Assembly (NCBI GenBank): GCA_029863355.1
Contig: JAOTVO010000012.1
Span: 1-19,565, forward strand
Origin: Candidatus Krumholzibacteriia bacterium
Lineage (GTDB): Bacteria; Krumholzibacteriota; Krumholzibacteria; WVZY01; JAKEHA01
Length of the DNA: 19,565 nt
Direction: 5' to 3'
In this document: in pieces, positions 9,221 through 15,190 of the stretch
How the letters are laid out: each line of letters starts with the position of its first letter
Position numbering within the stretch: position 1 is the stretch's first letter
Position numbers and translations under genes: made by a program
The notes under the pieces: generated by a model
Databases searched by the model: none
What the model saw: the letters and a program-made list of their open reading frames with translations, nothing else
Told to the model about the DNA's origin: nothing

Positions 9221-9856
9221 ATGTCGGAGAGAATCAGTCTGAAGCAGGCCGAGCGCAGAGCCTTCACAGCCGCTTTCGAGGATGGCCTGTGGGATATCTT
9301 CATCGGCTGTGTGGTCTCGATGTTCGCCATCGCACCTTTTCTCAGCGCCCGCCTGGGAGACTTCTGGAGCTCGGCCGTGTTCCTTCCCTTCTTCGCGGCG
9401 GTCTTTCTGGTCATTCGCGCGCTCAGAAAGCACGTGGTCGTGCCACGCATCGGCCGGGTGACATTCGGCGCGGCGCGCAAGGCCAAGTTGATGAGATTCA
9501 ACTTCGTGATGCTCGCCGTCAACATCGGCGCCCTCGCCCTGGGGGCGTTCGCCGCGGTGAAGTTCCGGTCCATGTCGGGTTGGTTGATCGCACTCATGTT
9601 CGCGCTGATCCTCCTGACCGGGGCCAGTCTCGCCGCTTACCTCCTGGGCTTTCGCCGCCTCTACCTGTATGGGCTGATGCTCGCGGTCTCTCCGCTCGTC
9701 GGAGAGTGGGTATGGGTGAACAAAGGCGCCACGCACCACGGCTTTCCCATCACCTTCGGCGTCACGGCGGGCATCATGATCTTCACCGGTCTGGTGATCT
9801 TCGTGCGCCTGCTCCGCCACAGTCCGCTCCCCTCCCTGCCTTCGGAGGAGGCGTGA
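9221..9856 (+). CDS. Six-helix integral membrane protein of unknown function
   Basis: 211 residues with six likely transmembrane segments at roughly 24-41, 50-68, 93-113, 120-144, 149-167 and 175-198. The cytoplasmic-looking N-terminus (MSERISLKQAERRAF) and the loops are rich in Arg/Lys, including a basic loop between helices 2 and 3 (RALRKHVVVPRIGRV). No transporter or enzyme signature is recognised. The start is supported by AGGGAGG at 9208-9214, six bases before the ATG. It is the first gene of a compact operon: its TGA is separated from the ATG of the winged-helix regulator by one base. Pairing of a small membrane protein with a DNA-binding winged-helix protein recalls signal or stress-response modules in which the membrane protein is the regulated target. 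Its actual role is unknown. Confidence 0.85.
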   Translation: MSERISLKQAERRAFTAAFEDGLWDIFIGCVVSMFAIAPFLSARLGDFWSSAVFLPFFAAVFLVIRALRKHVVVPRIGRVTFGAARKAKLMRFNFVMLAVNIGALALGAFAAVKFRSMSGWLIALMFALILLTGASLAAYLLGFRRLYLYGLMLAVSPLVGEWVWVNKGATHHGFPITFGVTAGIMIFTGLVIFVRLLRHSPLPSLPSEEA

Positions 9857-9857
9857 G

Positions 9858-10184
9858 ATGGCCGAACCGCCCCAGGATCCGCGACTGCATCCACTGGCGG
9901 ATATCGACCGGCTCATCCACGCGTCGCCCCGGTTGATGGTGCTCACCTACCTCTACGTCGTGGAGAGCGCCGACTATGTCTTTCTCATGCGCATGACCGG
10001 TATGACGTGGGGCAACCTCTCCACCCATTTGAGCAAGCTCGAAGAGGCCGGCTACATTGCGATGGAGAAGGAATTCAGGGGCAAGAAGCCGCACACCATC
10101 ATCCACCTCACCAAGGAAGGCCGAGCGGCTTTCCGTGAATACAAGAAGAGCATGCAGCGGGTGCTCGACGATCTGCCCGATTGA
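9858..10184 (+). CDS. Winged-helix transcriptional regulator (HTH_34/MarR-like)
   Basis: 108 residues, the usual size of single-domain winged-helix regulators of the HTH_34 type (related to MarR/ArsR). The core runs from helix 1 (ASPRLMVLTYLYV, residues 22-34) through the helix-turn-helix (FLMRMTGMTWGNLSTHLSKLEEAGYI, 42-67; recognition helix about WGNLSTHLSKLEE) to the wing (MEKEFRGKKPHTIIHLT, 69-85). A C-terminal dimerisation helix (EGRAAFREYKKSMQRVLDDL) follows. No sensor domain or metal-binding Cys cluster is visible, so the signal may be a small molecule or abundance of the operon products. It starts one base after the stop of the membrane protein gene. Inferred: autoregulation through the palindrome at 9163-9177 just downstream of the operon promoter. 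The end of the gene has a near-copy 53 bp further on, inside the start of the next gene. Confidence 0.9.
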   Translation: MAEPPQDPRLHPLADIDRLIHASPRLMVLTYLYVVESADYVFLMRMTGMTWGNLSTHLSKLEEAGYIAMEKEFRGKKPHTIIHLTKEGRAAFREYKKSMQRVLDDLPD

Positions 10185-10227
10185 ATGGTCGGGACGGAAA
10201 GAAGGTGCAGAGAGTGCTCGACGACTT
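10143..10227 (+). repeat. Short direct repeat spanning the regulator/reductase gene junction
   Basis: The segment at 10152-10174 (reading MQRVLDDL in the regulator frame) recurs at 10205-10227 (VQRVLDDF in the next gene's frame), displaced by 53 bp. It includes an 11-base exact match GTGCTCGACGA and an AAGAAG just upstream of both copies. Because 53 is not a multiple of three, each copy is in the frame of its own gene. Confidence 0.65.
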
Positions 10228-11026
10228 CACGCACACGCGTCTGGGATCGACCGGCATCGGGGTGCATCGCCTGGGGCTGTCGGCCAGCTACCTGCCGGGC
10301 AAGAAGACCGTCTACCGCGCGGTGGAAGCGGGCATCGACTACTTCTTCGCGTACGGCTTCGACGTGCAGATGATGAGGGCCCTCCGGGACATACTGGGCA
10401 CGGCGCGCGAGCAATACAAGATCGCCACCGGCCCCTACAATCTGATCCTCACCCACACCAACGTGCGCAAGACCCTGGAGAAGCGGCTCCGGCAGTTTCG
10501 CACCGACTACATCGACGTCTTTCTATTCCTCGGCGTCATGAAGGAGAAGGAGTTCCCCGCATCCGTCCAGGAAGAGATGGTCAAGCTGCGCGAGGAGGGC
10601 AAGGTGCGCTCGATCGGGCTCTCGACGCACGACCGGAAGTTCGCGGGCCGTCTGGCCGCGAGCGGCGCGGTGGACGTGCTGATGATCCGGTACAACGCCG
10701 CGCATCGCGGCGCAGAAACCGAGATATTCCCCTACGTAGGCGCTCACGGTACGGGCGTGGTGAGCTACACCGCGACGCGCTGGACGGCACTTATGAGACG
10801 ACCGAGGGGATGGCCCAAGGACGGGCGCATCCCGACGGCGGCTGAGTGCTACCGCTTCGTCCTGTCCAATCCGCACGTCCACGTCTGCATGACCGCGCCG
10901 CGCAGTCTGGGACAGCTCGAGAAGAACCTCGCTGCGATGGCGCAGGGCCCGCTCGGCGAAGCGGACATGACGTTCATGCGCTCGTTCGGTGACGCCGTCC
11001 ACGCCCAGAAGAAGTGGTTCATGTGA
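10214..11026 (+). CDS. Aldo/keto-reductase-fold protein with degenerate active site
   Basis: 270 residues from GTG 10214. The aldo/keto reductase fold is clear from TRLGSTGIGVHRLGLS, TDYIDVFLF, EEMVKLREEGKVRSIGLSTHD and the NADPH-site region RFVLSNPHVHVCMTAPRSLGQLEKNL. Compared with the canonical tetrad Asp-Tyr-Lys-His, only Tyr seems kept. FFDTAYG-type sequence is YFFAYGF here (no Asp), ATK is ATG (Lys to Gly) and the LLH of strand 4 is LFL (His to Leu). The protein is therefore probably not a normal carbonyl reductase; it may bind a nucleotide or substrate without reducing it, or use other chemistry. Start: AAGAAGG (10199-10205) lies eight bases before GTG 10214. GTG 10205 and TTG 10181, the latter overlapping the regulator stop, are alternatives. 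The stop overlaps the GTG of the acetyltransferase gene by four bases (GTGA). Confidence 0.85.
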   Translation: MLDDFTHTRLGSTGIGVHRLGLSASYLPGKKTVYRAVEAGIDYFFAYGFDVQMMRALRDILGTAREQYKIATGPYNLILTHTNVRKTLEKRLRQFRTDYIDVFLFLGVMKEKEFPASVQEEMVKLREEGKVRSIGLSTHDRKFAGRLAASGAVDVLMIRYNAAHRGAETEIFPYVGAHGTGVVSYTATRWTALMRRPRGWPKDGRIPTAAECYRFVLSNPHVHVCMTAPRSLGQLEKNLAAMAQGPLGEADMTFMRSFGDAVHAQKKWFM

Positions 11027-11838
11027 CCCCGGATCTGCTGGACCGCTACCTGCGCGTCCTGGAAGTCCCCGCGAGGGAGCCGAGCCTGGAGGCGCTGACC
11101 CATCTCGTGGCGAGGCACGCCATGCGCGTGCCCTTCGAGAACATCTCCAAGCTCTACTACCGAAAGCGCGACAACATGCGCGCCCTGCCCGACGCGGAGC
11201 GTTTCCTGAGTGGCATCGAGCACTACAATCTCGGCGGCACCTGCTACACGAACAACTACTACCTCAATCGGCTCCTCGCCGGACTGGGCTATGAGGTCAA
11301 GCTGTGCGGGGCCGACATGGCCAATCCCGATGTCCATATCGTCAGCATGGTGGCAGTGGATGGACGGGAGTATCTGGTGGACGTGGGGTACGCGGCGCCC
11401 TTCCTGGCGCCTCTACCGCGCGACCTCGCGCGCGATCACGAGGTCGTTCTGGGCCGCGACCGTTACGTGCTCGAGCCGCAGGACGCGGAAGCCCGCTCGC
11501 GCATGAGTCTCTATAGAGACGGCAAGCCGAAGCACGGATACGTGGTCAAGCCGACGTCGCGGTCGCTCGAGCATTTTGCCGATGTCATCGCCCACTCGTA
11601 CACGGACGACGCGACCTTCATGAACGCGCTCCTGCTCGTTCGCTTTCTGCCCGGCGAGCGCGGCGTCGCGATTCACAATCTCACGCTGATCGAGTCCCAG
11701 GGAACGGAGTCGCGCGTCACGGCGATCCCCGACCGCGCGGCGCTCGTGCCCCTCGTCGAACGGCACTTCGGGATTCCCCGCGACATCGTGGCGGACGCCG
11801 TCGCGGACCTGGGGCCGCTGCAGGACGCGTGGAACTGA
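11023..11838 (+). CDS. nat: Arylamine N-acetyltransferase family protein
   Basis: 271 residues, the normal length for arylamine N-acetyltransferases (PF00797). These move an acyl group from coenzyme A to arylamines, hydrazines or amino groups of biosynthetic intermediates by a ping-pong mechanism. The catalytic triad is complete: Cys74 (LGGTCYTNNYY), His105 (DVHIVSMV) and Asp120 (YLVDVGYA). The usual RVPFENI motif is present near residue 37. The common RGGYCFE is changed to LGGTCYT and the His motif HRLL to HIVS, so this is a divergent subfamily whose acyl donor and acceptor cannot be assumed. The start GTG 11023 overlaps the previous stop (GTGA). A GTG at 11014 in the same frame is an alternative. 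It is the last gene of the operon and its stop is nine bases from the convergent isocitrate dehydrogenase stop. Confidence 0.92.
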   Translation: MTPDLLDRYLRVLEVPAREPSLEALTHLVARHAMRVPFENISKLYYRKRDNMRALPDAERFLSGIEHYNLGGTCYTNNYYLNRLLAGLGYEVKLCGADMANPDVHIVSMVAVDGREYLVDVGYAAPFLAPLPRDLARDHEVVLGRDRYVLEPQDAEARSRMSLYRDGKPKHGYVVKPTSRSLEHFADVIAHSYTDDATFMNALLLVRFLPGERGVAIHNLTLIESQGTESRVTAIPDRAALVPLVERHFGIPRDIVADAVADLGPLQDAWN

Positions 11839-11847
11839 GATCCGCCG

Positions 11848-13083
11848 TTATTTCTTCGGCTGATAGCCCTGCCAGCGGCTCACGAGCTTCGCGTCCTTCA
11901 CCGTGTCCATCAGGTACTTGATGAACTCGTCGCCCGTCGCGCCGTCGTCGCGGCCCGTCATGACGAGCTTCTTCTCCAAGCTTCCGCAGATGTCGAGCGC
12001 CATCTCCAGCTTGGTGGCGCGCTCCTCGTAACCGATGTGGCGCAAGAGCATCGCGCCCGCGCGGATCATGCTCGAGGGATCGGCGTACTGCGCGCGTCCC
12101 TCCTTGACCATGCGCGGGGCCGATCCGTGGATGGCCTCGAACATCGCGTAGCGCTTGCCGATGTTGGCGCTGCCCGCCGTGCCCACGCCGCCCTGGAACT
12201 CCGCCGCCTCGTCGGTGAGGATGTCGCCGTAGAGGTTGGGCAGCACCATCACGCGGAACTGGGTGCGCCGCTTGGGGTCCACCAGCTTGGCCGTCATGAT
12301 GTCGATGTACCAGTCGTCGAAGGCGATCTCCGGATACTCCTTGGCGATCTCCTGCGCGATGGAGAGGAACTTGCCGTCTGTGGTCTTGACCACGTTGGCC
12401 TTGGTCACGGCGGTGACGCGCGGGATCTTGTTCTTGCGCGCGTACTCGAAGGCGAGGCGCACGATGCGCTCGGTGCCCTGCGTGGTGGCCACGGTGAAGT
12501 CGAAGGCGATGTCGTCGCCGACGTTCACGCCGAAGCTCCCCAGCACGTAGGCTCCCTCCGTGTTCTCGCGGAAGAAGACCCAGTCGATGCCCGCGCTGGG
12601 GACCTTGACCGGGCGCACGTTGGCGAAAAGGTCGAGGTGTCGGCGCATGGCGACGTTGCACGACTCGATGTTGGGCCACGGGTCGCCCTTGCGCGGCGTC
12701 GTGGTGGGGCCCTTCAGGTGCACGTGGTGCTTCTTGATCTCTTCGAGGACGTCCTCGGGGATGGCCTTGCCCTGCTCGGCGCGATTCTCGATGGTGAGCC
12801 CTTCGATGTCGGTGAAGCGCACCTTGCCACTCTCCAGCTCCGGCGCGAGCAGGTGCTCGAGCACGGTGCGCGCGTGCACGGCGATGAACGGCCCGATGCC
12901 GTCGCCGCCCAGGATGCCCACCTTGACGGTGTCGAGCTTGGCGTAGTCGACCCAGTCCTCGCCCTCTTTCATGCGCTCGACGCGGGCCAGCTGTCCTTCG
13001 ACGACCTTGGCGAAGTGCGCCTTCGCCTTGTCCAGAATCTCGGTGTGCTTGTTCATTTGATCGCTCGCTTGTTTGTGGGTCAT
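11848..13083 (-). CDS. icd: Isocitrate dehydrogenase-like beta-decarboxylating dehydrogenase
   Basis: 411 residues of the isocitrate/isopropylmalate dehydrogenase family, acting in the cytoplasm. The isocitrate-contacting residues of E. coli Icd (Ser113, Asn115, Arg119) match Ser141, Asn143 and Arg147 in ESCNVAMR, which favours isocitrate over isopropylmalate. Other active-site residues are Arg172 and Tyr179 (FRENTEGAY), Lys228 (TKANVVK), Asp261 (WYIDIM) and Asp287/Asp291 (YGDILTD). At the cofactor site the E. coli Lys344-Tyr345 is Arg324-Met325 (HGSAPRM), and the later Tyr/Arg NADP ligands are not evident, so NAD or NADP cannot be decided. An N-terminal extension of ~50 residues precedes the fold. 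The large insertion that carries the phosphoregulation loop region in E. coli appears shortened. The ATG at 13083 has AAGGAG twelve bases upstream, a long spacing. The promoter at 13123-13151 is back-to-back with that of the PspC unit. Confidence 0.9.
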   Translation of the reverse strand: MTHKQASDQMNKHTEILDKAKAHFAKVVEGQLARVERMKEGEDWVDYAKLDTVKVGILGGDGIGPFIAVHARTVLEHLLAPELESGKVRFTDIEGLTIENRAEQGKAIPEDVLEEIKKHHVHLKGPTTTPRKGDPWPNIESCNVAMRRHLDLFANVRPVKVPSAGIDWVFFRENTEGAYVLGSFGVNVGDDIAFDFTVATTQGTERIVRLAFEYARKNKIPRVTAVTKANVVKTTDGKFLSIAQEIAKEYPEIAFDDWYIDIMTAKLVDPKRRTQFRVMVLPNLYGDILTDEAAEFQGGVGTAGSANIGKRYAMFEAIHGSAPRMVKEGRAQYADPSSMIRAGAMLLRHIGYEERATKLEMALDICGSLEKKLVMTGRDDGATGDEFIKYLMDTVKDAKLVSRWQGYQPKK

Positions 13084-13122
13084 GGGACGCTTTAGCTCCT
13101 TCCCGATTGGGATTTCGACGCC

Positions 13123-13151
13123 AGGGTATCACACATCTCGCGTGTTTCCAA
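13123..13151 (-). promoter_or_regulatory. Candidate promoter of the isocitrate dehydrogenase gene
   Basis: Minus-strand TTGGAA (13151-13146), 17 bp, TACCCT (13128-13123); predicted start near 13116, leader about 33 nt. Its -35 lies 10 bp from the -35 of the divergent promoter at 13162. Confidence 0.45.
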
Positions 13152-13161
13152 GGGATTCGCG

Positions 13162-13191
13162 TTGACACCGCGCGAACGGCCCGCCTACGCT
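13162..13191 (+). promoter_or_regulatory. Candidate promoter of the leader peptide-PspC unit
   Basis: Perfect -35 TTGACA (13162-13167), 18-bp spacer, TACGCT (13186-13191). The predicted start near 13198 leaves about 38 nt before the GTG at 13236. Confidence 0.5.
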
Positions 13192-13235
13192 GCCCTCGTC
13201 GGTTCAACGCCCGTCCGAACCCAGGAGGCGAGCCC

Positions 13236-13307
13236 GTGAAACGATTCATTCCCGCCAAGTTCTGCGACGAGATGTCCGAGCCGCTGCCGATCGTGGGAGG
13301 GCGGTAG
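13236..13307 (+). CDS. 23-residue peptide, putative leader ORF
   Basis: GTG at 13236 to TAG at 13305-13307 encodes MKRFIPAKFCDEMSEPLPIVGG plus a final Arg. AGGAGG at 13223-13228, seven bases before the GTG, is a full-strength ribosome-binding site, and a TTGACA promoter lies upstream. The stop is two bases before the ATG of the PspC-domain gene. The ribosome-binding site of that gene (GGGAGG, 13295-13300) lies inside the last codons of this ORF, so translation of the two is probably coupled. There is no transmembrane segment; it has one Cys. I recognise no family. It may be a regulatory leader rather than a functional peptide. Confidence 0.55.
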   Translation: MKRFIPAKFCDEMSEPLPIVGGR

Positions 13308-13309
13308 CG

Positions 13310-13510
13310 ATGGCCGCCGAAGGCAAGCTCCGGCGCTCGCGCGAGCACCGCATGATCGCCGGCGTGTGCGGCGGCATCGCCGAGAAGCTCGGCTGGCCGC
13401 CCGGACGCGTGCGCGTGATCTATGTGCTGGCGTCCATTCTGAGCGCGGCGTTCCCGGGCATCCTCGTCTACGTGATCCTCTGGTTCCTCGTGCCCCTGGC
13501 CAAGGATTGA
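13310..13510 (+). CDS. PspC-domain membrane protein
   Basis: 66 residues consisting almost entirely of a PspC domain (PF04024): RLRRSREHRMIAGVCGGIAE-type N-terminus (here KLRRSREHRMIAGVCGGIAE), GWPPGRVRVIYVL, then a transmembrane helix (VLASILSAAFPGILVYVILWFLVP, ~residues 39-63) and the VPLAKD tail. Known: PspC proteins are inner-membrane components linked to the phage-shock/envelope-stress response; short stand-alone forms are common and mostly uncharacterised. The ATG has GGGAGG nine bases upstream, within the preceding 23-codon ORF. No pspA is seen in the window. Its stop is ten bases from the stop of the convergent lipoprotein gene. Confidence 0.93.
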   Translation: MAAEGKLRRSREHRMIAGVCGGIAEKLGWPPGRVRVIYVLASILSAAFPGILVYVILWFLVPLAKD

Positions 13511-13520
13511 GGCGCCGGCG

Positions 13521-14225
13521 TCACTCGATGTAGGACAGCTCGAAGTCGAGGTTCTGCGGTTCTTCCGGGAGCAGGCGCGGGATCACGACCTCGCGCGGGC
13601 GCGGGGCCGGCTGCGCCTCGGTGAGCGGCACGGCGGCGTCCACCACGGCGAAGGCGCAGTCGTCCAGCCACACCTGCCCCATCCCGTGCAGGTGCACGCC
13701 GATGCTGATCACGACGGCATCGATGGGCACGTCCAGGACGATCTCGTGGCGCGTCCAGTCTACGGTGCCGCGGATGCGCCGGTTGGTCATGTCGTCGAGC
13801 ATCGTGTCCTGCTTATCCCTCGAGTCCGTCCCCATCCACAACCCCGTCCACCCGCTCACGTGGTTCACGCGCACCTCGCCCGAGAAGCGCACGCGCTTTC
13901 CCCGGTACGGCTCGGCGGAGAAGCTCTGCATGAGCGTGGCCCAGTCCTTGTTGAACGCGTCGAGCGCCAGGAGGCAGGCGCTGCGCTCCCCTTCGCGCCG
14001 CACCTTCCCATCCATGTAGACGTCGAGGTATTCCGGCTTCACGCCGGGAGTGTCGCCGCGCATGTGCCATCCCGCCGGCTCGCCGCGGATGCGCATGCCC
14101 TCGACGAGGTCCTCGTTGATGCGCGGGAACGACGCGCCGATGCATCCGACGACGAACGCCAGCGCGACCAGCGCGATGAGATGCGCGCCGGTCACCCGCC
14201 TCCCCTTCGCGTGCATCCCCGTCAC
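13521..14225 (-). CDS. Lipoprotein with a ligand-binding-like beta domain
   Basis: 234 residues from GTG 14225, whose codon overlaps the DinB-gene stop by four bases (GTGA) and has GGGGAGG a few bases upstream. ATG 14216 is an alternative. A basic n-region (HAKGRR) and hydrophobic core end in VVGC (Cys28), a good lipobox. The body (GWHMRGDTPGVKPEYLDVYMDG; SACLLALDAF; LMQSFSAEPYRGKRVRFSGEVR; GLWMGTD; GTVDWTRHEIVLDVP; GMGQVWLDDCAFAVVD) resembles the extracytoplasmic or effector domain often found fused to AraC-type regulators and kinases in Gram-negative bacteria. It probably has a carbohydrate-binding-like jelly-roll fold. The C-terminus ends NLDFELSYIE, where NLDFE normally marks a domain boundary in that family, so this may be a stand-alone half of a two-domain protein. 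Its function and ligand are unknown. It is the third gene of the zinc-ribbon/DinB operon. Confidence 0.8.
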   Translation of the reverse strand: MTGMHAKGRRVTGAHLIALVALAFVVGCIGASFPRINEDLVEGMRIRGEPAGWHMRGDTPGVKPEYLDVYMDGKVRREGERSACLLALDAFNKDWATLMQSFSAEPYRGKRVRFSGEVRVNHVSGWTGLWMGTDSRDKQDTMLDDMTNRRIRGTVDWTRHEIVLDVPIDAVVISIGVHLHGMGQVWLDDCAFAVVDAAVPLTEAQPAPRPREVVIPRLLPEEPQNLDFELSYIE

Positions 14226-14749
14226 CGCCCCTCCCCGCGCCGCGCGATGATCTCGGAGATCCGCGCCAGATGGTGGTCGTCGTGCTCGGCGACGAAGGCC
14301 ACCAGGTCGAGCACGCGCATGGGCTGGTCGAGCCGCGGGTGGCGCGCCGTGCGCGCCGCGGCGCGCGCGTCCATCGCCTCCAGGCGCGCGACGATGCCGC
14401 CGCGCACCTCGCGCAGCCCGGCGAGGATCTCGGCGAACGGGCGGTCGTTGTGATTCGCCTCGTGAGTCTTGCGGTTGCTCATGTCGGCGGCGCGCAGCAC
14501 CTCGGCGGCGTCGTCGAAGTCGTCGAGGCGCGCGCTCCACAGCGGCTCCAGGTCGAACAGGTGTCCCACGTGCTCCTGTATCGACCACTTCTCGCCTTCG
14601 CGCGCGACCAGCGCCTCCCGCGGCAGCCCGCGCACGCGGTCCTCCACGCGAGCCGGCGTGCCGCGCACGCGCTCGATCAGGTTGGGGAACATGGACACGG
14701 GCAGGTCGAACGTGAAGCGGCGCTCGATCCACGGCATCTTCTCGATCAT
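14222..14749 (-). CDS. DinB-family metal-binding four-helix protein
   Basis: 175 residues, the normal length for DinB/YfiT-like proteins (PF12867), four-helix bundles that bind one divalent metal through three histidines. The likely ligands are His60 (WSIQEHVGHL) and His156 with His160 (EHDDHHLARI). Known members include thiol-dependent S-transferases and many proteins of unknown activity. It is unrelated to DinB DNA polymerase. The ATG 14749 is fixed by AGGAG (14760-14756), six bases away. The gene begins 30 bases after the zinc-ribbon gene stop and overlaps the lipoprotein gene by four bases, so the three are probably one operon. The actual substrate cannot be inferred. Confidence 0.92.
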   Translation of the reverse strand: MIEKMPWIERRFTFDLPVSMFPNLIERVRGTPARVEDRVRGLPREALVAREGEKWSIQEHVGHLFDLEPLWSARLDDFDDAAEVLRAADMSNRKTHEANHNDRPFAEILAGLREVRGGIVARLEAMDARAAARTARHPRLDQPMRVLDLVAFVAEHDDHHLARISEIIARRGEGR

Positions 14750-14779
14750 CGGAGTCTCCTCTCGGTCACACGGCCCGGC

Positions 14780-15010
14780 CTAGATGCGCTGCCACTTGTT
14801 CGCATCCGCGACCTTGCGCAGCGCCTCCTGGCGCGCGAAGAAGCGCGCCAAACCGCAGTTCCCGCATAGCACCAGGTGGAACTTCTCCGCGGCGAAGAAA
14901 CTGCCGAGTCCCGGCAGGTAGTTGGGCGCGTGCCCGCCGCCCGCGCTCACCGCGTTGCTCTTGAACAGATTCTTGCTCCCGCAGTTGGGGCATGGTTCAA
15001 CATTCATCAT
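14780..15010 (-). CDS. Small zinc-ribbon protein
   Basis: 76 residues. Two Cys pairs, Cys7-x2-Cys10 (PCPNCGS) and Cys49-x2-Cys52 (LCGNCGL), frame a central Gly/Pro-rich stretch and would bind one zinc ion. The C-terminal part (ARFFARQEALRKVADANKWQRI) is basic and helical. No enzymatic motif is present. Small zinc ribbons of this kind are usually nucleic-acid or protein adaptors. The start is well supported: AGGAGGAGG (15024-15016) precedes two consecutive ATG codons, of which 15010 is chosen. It is the first gene of the minus-strand operon leading to the DinB and lipoprotein genes. Confidence 0.88.
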   Translation of the reverse strand: MMNVEPCPNCGSKNLFKSNAVSAGGGHAPNYLPGLGSFFAAEKFHLVLCGNCGLARFFARQEALRKVADANKWQRI

Positions 15011-15059
15011 AACGGCCTCCTCCTACGTCACGGATGGGAACGGCGACGCACCGCCGGCG

Positions 15060-15088
15060 ATTGTCTCACGACCCCGCGCGGAGCGCAA
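15060..15088 (-). promoter_or_regulatory. Candidate promoter of the zinc-ribbon/DinB/lipoprotein operon
   Basis: Minus-strand TTGCGC (15088-15083), 17 bp, GACAAT (15065-15060); predicted start near 15053, giving a leader of about 43 nt. The -35 is the same hexamer as in the ferritin promoter. Confidence 0.4.
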
Positions 15089-15119
15089 CTCCGCGAGCCG
15101 GACGCCGCTGCAAGCGAGC

Positions 15120-15150
15120 GGGGCTGGCAAGACACCGCCTTGCCAGCCCC
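15120..15150 (-). terminator. Perfect 12-bp hairpin after the large exported-protein gene
   Basis: GGGGCTGGCAAG (15120-15131) and CTTGCCAGCCCC (15139-15150) form a perfect 12-bp stem with a seven-base loop, 40 bases beyond the stop codon at 15191. There is no T run on either side, so it is a terminator-like or mRNA-stabilising hairpin rather than a textbook Rho-independent terminator. Confidence 0.6.
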
Positions 15151-15190
15151 GCGACCGTCCGTCCCGCGAACGTGCCCCTGTGGAGGACGG

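Noticed and set aside
11717..13348. 543-codon minus-strand frame overlapping the isocitrate dehydrogenase gene
   Set aside because: Out of frame with the conserved dehydrogenase and made of Arg/His-rich low-complexity sequence.
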